64,000 nt of DNA, from positions 3,596,001 through 3,660,000 of the forward strand of contig JAPEUQ010000001.1 of assembly GCA_027946365.1 (NCBI GenBank). Reading direction: 5' to 3'. The notes below the pieces were generated by a model, which was not told where the DNA came from, ran no database searches, and saw only the letters and a program-made list of their open reading frames with translations. Made by a program: the position numbers and the translations under genes. Numbering within the stretch: position 1 is the stretch's first letter; every line of letters begins with the position of its first letter. Source of the DNA: Kalmusia sp. IMI 367209 (lineage: Eukaryota; Ascomycota; Dothideomycetes; Pleosporales; Didymosphaeriaceae). This document shows positions 56,962 to 64,000 of this stretch, in pieces.

Positions 56962-58482
56962 CCTTGCTCAACAGAGGTGATGCTTGAGAAGCGTGGATAC
57001 GAATGGGCGAGGAAGAGTTGGGACGTTCAACACAATGGGTCGAAGTGTCCAGGATTCCTGCATTCCCAAGGTTTCTTTTTACCTATTTCCTATATCGCAT
57101 TCGGTAGCGAGCGTTCAGTTTTCGGTGCTGGTGGCCTTGGTTTCGCCCTATTTCTCCGGCAAGGAACATTTTGCCGCCTTTCGGCGTCGTATTTTTAGCA
57201 TCTGGAACGACAAGGCATTGCACGGAGCGGAGCAAGAGAACGGAAGATGATTTCAACATGAGTTCTAGCAAGGCCGCTGAATAATGGACTGAAGCGATCT
57301 GGGGGCTGGCTGAAACTAGTTAGGTGCCAAGCGACAGACGACTCCAAACGGATCGGTTTCACTATACGTGATTCAAAACACTTGACAGCTACTTCCAAAC
57401 TCGGTTTATTTTTTGCCTCGGTCTCGAGGGTGATGGCTTTTTGAAATCTTGCTGTCGTTGTTCACGGACCGAGAAGAATGCGATCCGGTCAATCCTCACC
57501 CGCGCTGACTGTCTATGCGATATAGGCTCTGGAACTGAACTGGAATACTGCAGATTCGGATTTTAATTTTAGACTAATCGCAGAAACAGCACAAACACGC
57601 TTCGCGGCTCGAGGCATGGTGCGTATCTACAGATTCAAGTGTAGCATGGTCTTCAAAGCCAGATTCGCCTAAACAGTGCAAGGCCAAACTTGAGTTGAAG
57701 CAGCCTTGCACTGCGCCTCTCATGCCTAACCGCTCCAGTCAACTAGTTTCCCCTCTCTAGGATGTTTTCTACGGATTTAGTATCACCGTGGGCGAGGATC
57801 TGGAAGGGGCAGGCTATGTGGCAAGCCTCATAGGTCAGACGTCGAGGAATTCCACTTTCTGCGTTTTGAATCAGATAAGTTTAGAGCCCCGAAAAGTTCC
57901 GAAACGTCATACTCAGATGCACCCCTTCAGATCCTAAACATCAATGCGCTCTGTACGCCCGCTCCAACGTTGTTCCGATCAACGTTCTGTTTCTCGGCCA
58001 AGCTTTCCCTGCCCAAGCTTCTGGAGAACGATCTACCCGCTGCGAGCACCCTTGTGCCAGCCCATTCTACTCGAGGAGATCTTGCACAGGAGGAGGGATG
58101 GCTCGACTAAGTTTGTCTCATCCTCGTCGTTGGGTACTCTGCTTCCGGTCTCATGACAGTTTTCTGCTGCTGGAGCTTCGAGCTTCGCCCTAGCTCCGCG
58201 CTTCTGCACGCAGCTCTGGATTGACTCCCGCCGGGGAAAGCTTGGTCACACCCAAGCTTTCGCCGAGGCATGCATGGCGCCTTGCCCATGTATATAAGGT
58301 ATCTTGACCTCCTTGGGAGAGAATCATCACCATCAGCTTCTTCAGTTCTTCAACAACTTCCAGACTCGTTTTCCAGTTCCTCCTAATACTTTCTTGCGCC
58401 GGCCGCTTGTTTAATACTCTTTGCTAACAACCTCCAATCCTTACGGTTTACCATCAACTTTTAATTCCTTCAATCCATCAAG
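56962..58482. other. Intergenic upstream of the gEgh16-like gene
   Basis: 1.52 kb. Small frames (57944-58156 and others) have no features. A TATATAAGG box at 58290-58298 lies about 185 bp before the next start codon and fits a strongly regulated promoter. Confidence 0.5.
58290..58298 (+). promoter_or_regulatory. TATA box of the gEgh16-like gene
   Basis: TATATAAGG about 185 bp upstream of the ATG at 58483, followed by a pyrimidine-rich leader (58320-58480). Confidence 0.55.
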
Positions 58483-59556
58483 ATGCGTTACTCACTCGCC
58501 GCTATCGCTGCTCTTGCAGCTTCTGTCAACGCCCACGGTGTCATCTCTCAGGTCCAGGGCGCCAATGGCGTGACGATGCCGGGTCTCTCAGGTGAATACA
58601 TCATCAACTTTTGCAGACGACTGTCTTCTAACAATGACTTAGTTCAGGATGGTACCCCTCGTGACTGTGCCAGCCCAGGCTGCGGTTCTGAAGCCGACAC
58701 CTCCATCATCCGCGCCCGCGAGATGGGCGGCAAGGCCTCCGCATTGGGCCGCACCCAAGGCGGCGGTGCCGTCGATGCTGGCGCCGCTATCGCCATGTTC
58801 ATGGGCGGTGCTGGCGGTGCTGGTGCCGCCACCGGTGCTGCTACCACTGGTGCTGCTGCCAACAAGCGTCAACTCCTGGCCGGTCTTCTTGGCGGCAAGG
58901 GTAAGGGCGCAGGTGCAGGTGCAGGTGCAGGTGCAGGTGCAGGCGCGGCGGGTGCGGGCACCAAGACCGCCAAGGGCACGACCGAGCAGGGTGTTGCCGC
59001 CGCTGCAGGCTCAGGTGCTTCCTCTGGTCTCCCTACCACCGCTGATGATGGCACGATCACCATGACCTTCCACCAGGTCAACCAGGACGGTGCAGGCCCG
59101 CTCACCGCACAGATTGATGCCACGTCCGGTGGTACCGATCCTGCTGCATTCCAGGACGCCCAGGTCACGCAGAACGTACCTGGAATTGGTATTGGTGGTC
59201 TGTCTGCCGCTACGACGACCGACTTCCCCGTCAAGGTACGTCCGCTCCTATGCTACCGTTCCCATCTCCGCCTTTTCTTCTTTCCCATCTTTGTCTTCAT
59301 TTCTCCTCTCAAATCTTCAATCGAAGAATTAGAGCTAACAAGTGCATAGGTCCAAATGCCCCAAGGTATGACCTGCTCCGGTACCGCCGGTGGCGCCTCC
59401 AACGTCTGCATTGTCCGCATGCAGAACAGCGCCTTGGCCGGTCCCTTCGGCGGCAGCGCTGCTTTCACGCAGTCTACCGCTGCGAAGAAGCGCGCCGTCG
59501 AGTACAACCTCCGCAAGAGGCACATGGCCCGTGGTATCCTCGGCAAGCCTGAGTAG
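58483..59556 (+). CDS. Secreted gEgh16/MAS-family protein (appressorium/virulence-associated type)
   Basis: Three exons, 58483-58591, 58643-59235 and 59350-59556, 302 residues. A signal peptide (MRYSLAAIAALAASVNAHG) is followed by VISQVQGANGVTMPGLSVQD and GTPRDCASPGCGSEADTSII, the diagnostic start of the gEgh16/GAS/MAS family rebuilt across intron 1. The central part has a Kex2-like site (AANKRQLL) and a (Gly-Ala)n run from a GGTGCA hexamer repeat. The conserved second half reads MTFHQVNQDGAGPL, TDFPVKVQMPQGMTCSGTAG and GASNVCIVRMQN. Members are secreted, upregulated in appressoria or haustoria of several pathogens and also found in saprobes; the molecular function is unknown. The (GGTGCA)n tract may be length-polymorphic. 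Confidence 0.88.
58910..58946 (+). repeat. In-frame GGTGCA hexamer microsatellite
   Basis: About six tandem GGTGCA units encode Gly-Ala repeats inside the gEgh16-like gene. The reading frame is kept whatever the copy number. Confidence 0.75.
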
Positions 59557-60162
59557 ATGTTTTCCTTTCTTCACTCTCAAAATATGGATGATCATCGAGG
59601 GCAACTTAGAAGAGCTTGGGGCTAGAACCGATAGGATTTGCGAGGGATGAGCGGGTTGCTGGGCAATCGGAAGGGAAGGGTAACATAAAGGGAGGTTTGA
59701 TGGTCGATGACCGTTCCTTGAGTGTGCGCTTGTATATATTACTCACTTTATACGCTCCTTGTGTTGCTGTTTAATTTGGAGAGTGTTGGGAGGAAGGACA
59801 AGGTAATTTGTACATAGAGCGAGTCTGGAATCTTGTTGGTTGATCTAATTTCTTTCCTTGCGGCTTTTCGTGATGGTTTATGGGGAGGGAAGAATCTAGC
59901 TCTTTTTCAGGTTAAAATATCATTTCTTTGTTCAAACTCTCTTGCATATTGAGCAGGGACGGCTACTACGATGCCCTGTGCCGGCTATTTGAAGATAACA
60001 GTCTATGTCTATGCACGATTGGCAGCGCAGACAAATGCTGAAGAACTTTTCCCGCCTTAAGTACGCTACAATATTGAACGCTCCACTTTTTTTGAAGTTA
60101 CCACCAGCATCCCCACGACTGGTCGCGCCCTTACGTACCCGCTTCAATCATGGAGAGCCACA
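59557..60162. other. Intergenic, convergent 3' ends
   Basis: 606 bp between the gEgh16-like gene (plus) and an F-box-like gene (minus). No gene supported. Confidence 0.5.
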
Positions 60163-60909
60163 TCAGTCTCCCGCTCTTCTCCAGAAGTCACTATCATTGT
60201 CGATGTCGTAATCATAATCGTCGTAGCCATCACTCCTATCATAACCATCCCAAAGGTCAGATTCGTCGCTGTCATCGAACCGCCTCTCGGAGCCAGTATC
60301 TTCAAAATGCTCCGTCGTCCTAACCGTCCACCCGAGCACCTCCATCTCCCTTCTCACGAGGTCGCTGCGGCCGTCTTCATACACCTCGACGATGACCTCG
60401 TGCAAGGACGAAAAAGACTTGAACAGCTCGTCGACCAGCTTCAGCACCCTGACGACCAGCTCCGGGCTGTCCAGAGCGCCGAGCCTCGACTCGGCGAGGC
60501 TCGTGCTGGAAACGGATGTCGTGAGCGTGCTCAAGCCCGAGCAATGTTGGCGCAATTTATTGAAGTAGCGGGCGTCGTCGGCTTCGATGGCGACGTCTTC
60601 GGCGGCCCGGTGGACGAACATGGGGAATTCGAGACAGATGTGCTGGATGTAGTGTGCGTTTGTGTCGCCGATCTGCCGAAAGAACGCGTCCATCTCTTCG
60701 AAGCTGTTCACGGTGAAGTCGAAGCGATTGTGCGAATAGAAGAGCGAGGTGGACTCGCGATGTACGGCCTTGTTCACGCGGAACAGCCCACTGGTAAGGC
60801 CCACGCGCCAGTACTTGTCCCAGGGGATGATGGGCTCGGCTTGCAGAACGAGGAGCTCGTAAATCGTGTTGCGGATCTCGCTGGGCAAGCTGAAGAAATG
60901 GGTCGGCAT
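60163..60909 (-). CDS. F-box-like/2EXR-type protein of unknown function
   Basis: A single exon of 248 residues from ATG 60909 (MPTHFFSLPSEIRNTIYELL); the frame continues upstream but that part is unlike the family. The L-P-S-E-I-R-x-x-I-Y motif plus FRVNKAVHRESTSLFYSHNR is the family signature. The tail is very acidic and Asp/Tyr-rich (SDGYDDYDYDIDNDSD). No catalytic residues are recognisable. Confidence 0.72.
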   Translation of the reverse strand: MPTHFFSLPSEIRNTIYELLVLQAEPIIPWDKYWRVGLTSGLFRVNKAVHRESTSLFYSHNRFDFTVNSFEEMDAFFRQIGDTNAHYIQHICLEFPMFVHRAAEDVAIEADDARYFNKLRQHCSGLSTLTTSVSSTSLAESRLGALDSPELVVRVLKLVDELFKSFSSLHEVIVEVYEDGRSDLVRREMEVLGWTVRTTEHFEDTGSERRFDDSDESDLWDGYDRSDGYDDYDYDIDNDSDFWRRAGD

Positions 60910-61958
60910 TGAGTCGTCGATGCCGGGAACGGTGCTTGAGCGGACGGGGGGTTGACCTCTTCGCGCAATTGTGAAATGTAAAGACTGGAGTCGTGTATTT
61001 GGAAAGTATATGTGGTAGAGATTTCTTGTTGTTATCAGGAGCTGCAACCAGCCGGGCGAGTGCGACGTCCACTTGCGTCAGGTTTCACAAGACCCCGCTC
61101 TCAGAGCTGCCATAAGTATACAGCTTCCTTGGCTGGTGCACCACATCATTTGAATATTCGTGTCATCGAGCTATTGGATACAATACATTTGTTGACCAGC
61201 CCGCCGTGATGATGTTTTCCGGGTCTCTATTGCATCTTTCCCCCTTCCTTGGCATGAGGATCGAATGGACCAGGCATGGAGATGAATATTGATCGATCGC
61301 AAGTGATTCTAATGAGGTGCAGGATCGTAGACATGTTAACCTGCCTTGGTCAAGGTGGTCTCAACATGACGTAATTTGGATCAACTTTTGCTAATGCAGT
61401 GTCTTTGGCTGGAGAATATGCTGTGGGTACTGTTTTTACCTCGACTGAGGTCAACTTCTGCGCAAAGAGAAAACTTCGTTTGATGACGCACACTTCTTTC
61501 TCTATAAGACAAGAAGGTCGAAGTCTTTATAGAATCTCGTAAACGGTAGGTCGGCCCTTCTCGACGAATGGTCTTGGGCTTACTTTTGGGATCAATTCGT
61601 CTTCATAAGACCTGGTGTCCTTCTCAAGTCTTCTCTCTAAATGTTTGCAAACACACACGAACGTAGCCATATATCGAGTAGTCGTGCGTTAATTATTTAG
61701 GGAAAGAATATGGAAAATGTTCCATCTCTGTCGCCCTGTTCCTTCGAGATAGTTTTTCCAGTCGACAAATCCTCTGAATCGTCTCCTTTTTCCACTTTGA
61801 TCCAGTACTGCTCCGTTTGATCTACCGGTTGTATTGACTATTTGGCGGCTCTTGCGAATCGACAATTCTTTTCGCCAAATCTTCAGAATTCATTCTCAAG
61901 CATCATCGTCCCTTTTCGCATGTCCTGATGTGCCAAAATCCTCTAAGCCACGTGTCTA
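60910..61958. other. Intergenic between two F-box-like genes
   Basis: 1.05 kb, no supported gene. It holds the promoter of the 60163-60909 gene. Confidence 0.5.
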
Positions 61959-62753
61959 TCATCTCCAGCTACCTGCTTCCACCTCTTCCATATCGCTTGC
62001 GCTCATATGGCTCCGCAATTTCCAGGTGATTCCTTCTCTAAGCCCATCATACCTTTGATGCTGCCAACATTCCCACTCACGGCTCTCCGTGAAATGAATA
62101 TTGCGCGTCATTTGTAAAGCCATGATCAACCTCGTCGTGTCTGCAGGATCGATCCTTTCACCATCACCCGGCTGTGTAAACGTGACTATGACAGTTGTGC
62201 ATTGAATGGGACTGAAAGCGCATGGATTTTGAACCCAAAAACACTCCTGGAGAGTGCGGAGTATCTCTAGACGATCATTGAGATTGATGATTCTCGGCCT
62301 TTTCAGGTTGTCGGCGGGAACAACGACGGTCAGAGAAAGGAGGTGAAAAGGCAAAAGGATAGCCAAGGATACCGGAAGTTGCTTCCAAGGTGATGAAGAC
62401 TGTGTCCTTTCTGCCCAACTAACAGTAGGGCGTCCCGGTGGTCGTATGACTGATTGCGGTATCGTGATCGTGATCGTGCGAAGCGAGGAAAAAGTCTCGG
62501 TCGGTCCAAACACGGACATACCACACACAGAAGAGTGACTGTTGAGAAGGTTGACTATGCCTTTGGTGGCCTTAGACGCTTCGTGCTTCATTTCTTCATG
62601 AACCTGTTTGCATGAAAGGAAGATGCCGTAATACGTGCGCCATGGGATGCATATCAGAGGAGTAAGCGCAATTCGATTGTAGATCATCACACGCAGCTCG
62701 CCTGGAAGATCCATTAGGTGGCTGTTGATGGCTGTGTCGCTGAATGGATCCAT
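61959..62753 (-). CDS. F-box-like/2EXR-type protein, divergent
   Basis: A single exon of 264 residues. The start INSHLMDLPGELRVMIYNRI, then the LSCKQVHEEMKHEA segment, follows the F-box-like/2EXR layout, but the sequence is otherwise unlike its neighbour at 60163. The middle is mostly beta-strand-like (TFSSLRTITITIPQS, LLSLTVVVPAD). The role is unknown. The two genes share strand and lie 1 kb apart. Confidence 0.65.
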   Translation of the reverse strand: MDPFSDTAINSHLMDLPGELRVMIYNRIALTPLICIPWRTYYGIFLSCKQVHEEMKHEASKATKGIVNLLNSHSSVCGMSVFGPTETFSSLRTITITIPQSVIRPPGRPTVSWAERTQSSSPWKQLPVSLAILLPFHLLSLTVVVPADNLKRPRIINLNDRLEILRTLQECFWVQNPCAFSPIQCTTVIVTFTQPGDGERIDPADTTRLIMALQMTRNIHFTESREWECWQHQRYDGLREGITWKLRSHMSASDMEEVEAGSWR

Positions 62754-63246
62754 AGTGAGCTCGTCATGAACTACTAACAGAAGAGCTACCGAGTCAGGAC
62801 TTAGGTAGATTGCGGACAGAGCAAAGGGGACATCAAACGCAGGCAGTCTTTGGGTTGCTGACGAATTGTTTTATAGACCTTGTACGATTGTAGTCGTGTA
62901 AGAGGTGAGAAGTAGATGTGGATGTCCAGTGTGGTGGTAGGGGCTGCCTAACCTTAGGTGGTTAGTCATGGTCCTCACGTGCTGCGCCTCGGTCCGTGAC
63001 GTCTTGCGAGGCTGGGGTGAGCTGGGAAAGGCCGGCCATCAAGCTCTTAAGTCGGTGTCCTTCTCAACAGCTTGCTTTGTCCGCTGTCGCTAGGCACCAC
63101 AACAATCGCTTGCGCAAACCCGCACCACCGCAAATCCTTACAGCATATTTTATTACTGAGCATACTCGGTCAGCGCAGGTTTCCGTCACTTCCGCGCCTA
63201 CGCTAGGCATCCCCGAGTGACTTTCCATCACCAATTCACAAGCATA
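62754..63246. other. Divergent intergenic region, F-box-like / syntaxin
   Basis: 493 bp between divergent starts (62753 minus, 63247 plus). No gene; it holds both promoters. Confidence 0.5.
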
Positions 63247-63987
63247 ATGTCCTACGGCGGCAACTACCAGCAATATGGAGGCAACCCGTACGGCGACGCT
63301 GGCCAGGCAGAATCGGGATATGGGCAATCGAACCCCTACAGCGGCCAAGGCGGCTACGGAGCCTCGAATCCGTACGGCGGCAATGTTAGTAGCTTACCCA
63401 TGAGCATCGCAAGCTGCTTGCTAACATGATTGCGCTTGCAGGACCAGCCATTGAGTGCGCCACCGCTTCAACACGAAGAGTCGCAATATTCACAAGCCTC
63501 ACAATATTCGCAACAGCCGCAACAGAACTACTCGCACGGCGCGCAGCCATTGAGCCAGCAAGACTTCCTTGCACGCATTGATGGCACGAAGAGCAGGATC
63601 AACCAGCTTTCGGCGAACATCACAGAGATTGCGAACATCCACCAGCGCATGCTATCATCGCCCGACAATCGATCCTCGGCCCAACTAGAGAGCATAGTTT
63701 CCGAGACTCAGATCAGAAACACTTCGATAAAGGACGAGATCAAGTTTTTGGAGAAGGACGCGGCGAGGGAACCGCAGAACTCTTTCAAGAGGACGCAGGT
63801 GGAGTCGCTGAAGCGCACGTTTCGGAGCCAGCTTGAGGACTTCCAGAGGGAAGAGGCAGACTACTCCAAGCGGTATCGCGATGCGATTGCGCGACAGTAC
63901 CGCATTGTCAATCCAGAGGCGACCGAGCAAGAGGTGCAAGAGGCGGCCAATGCTGACTGGGGCGATGAAGGCATCTTCCAGCAAGCT
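63247..63987 (+). CDS. Plasma-membrane t-SNARE, syntaxin Sso1/Psy1-like (partial)
   Basis: Exons 63247-63384 and 63442-63987 are visible; the next donor (GTGAGT) is at 63988, and the rest lies beyond the window. Residues 1-65 are Gly/Gln/Tyr/Asn-rich (SYGGNYQQYGGNPYGD). The Habc bundle follows: DFLARIDGTKSRINQLSANI, VSETQIRNTSIKDEIKFLEK, KRTFRSQLEDFQREEADYSK. It ends here at a linker before the Qa SNARE helix (EATEQEVQEAANADWGDEGI). Sso-type syntaxins pair with Sec9 and Snc at the plasma membrane in exocytosis. The SNARE helix and membrane anchor are expected downstream. Confidence 0.88.
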
Positions 63988-64000
63988 GTGAGTGCCCGAG

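Overview
The window is nuclear DNA of a filamentous ascomycete (Pezizomycotina). Dothideomycetes is my best guess, by inference. The evidence is short spliceosomal introns (mostly 45-70 nt, GT-AG, with CTAAC/CTGAC-like branch sites), typical Pezizomycotina families (gEgh16-like secreted protein, DYRK/Pom1 kinase, NB-ARC-TPR NLR-like protein, F-box-like/2EXR-type proteins) and secreted enzymes. I saw no transposon, tRNA, rRNA, CRISPR array or prokaryotic feature. Most genes are spliced, so the models below were assembled by eye from open frames, splice signals and recall of protein families; nothing was checked by a search.

Layout. 0.4-7.6 kb: a 2EXR-like gene, the Pol III repressor MAF1 (first exon only 6 nt), the AP-1 sigma adaptin and a glutamate-cysteine ligase regulatory subunit. 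8.1-18.2 kb: a secreted chorismate-mutase-like protein, then a run of redox genes (FAD monooxygenase, flavin-reductase-like protein, cytochrome P450, class II aldolase/adducin protein). 18.5-29 kb: secreted M28 aminopeptidase, a frame-broken F-box-like gene, an alanine-rich secreted protein, a GH127 glycosidase and a Ure2-like GST. 30.6-38.4 kb: an F-box protein, TDP1 with two N-terminal ubiquitin-interacting motifs, and an NB-ARC-TPR NLR-like gene with a short Asn/Gly-rich N-terminus and a frame break.

38.7-49.4 kb: ELP2 and URM1 face away from each other across 165 bp; both act in tRNA wobble-uridine modification. A Pex24p/dysferlin-type peroxin and the large Pom1/DYRK kinase follow. 50.9-64 kb: indoleamine 2,3-dioxygenase, a CsbD/Hmp1-like stress protein preceded by two abutting perfect CRE sites, the tiny membrane proteolipid PMP3, a CNOT11-like protein, a gEgh16-family secreted protein, two more F-box-like/2EXR-type genes, and the 5' part of a plasma-membrane syntaxin that runs off the window.

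Housekeeping functions (tRNA supply and modification, vesicle traffic, DNA repair, peroxisomes, polarity) are interleaved with secreted, redox and allorecognition-type accessory genes. The strongest leads are the NLR-like gene, the ELP2/URM1 pair and the twin CRE promoter.
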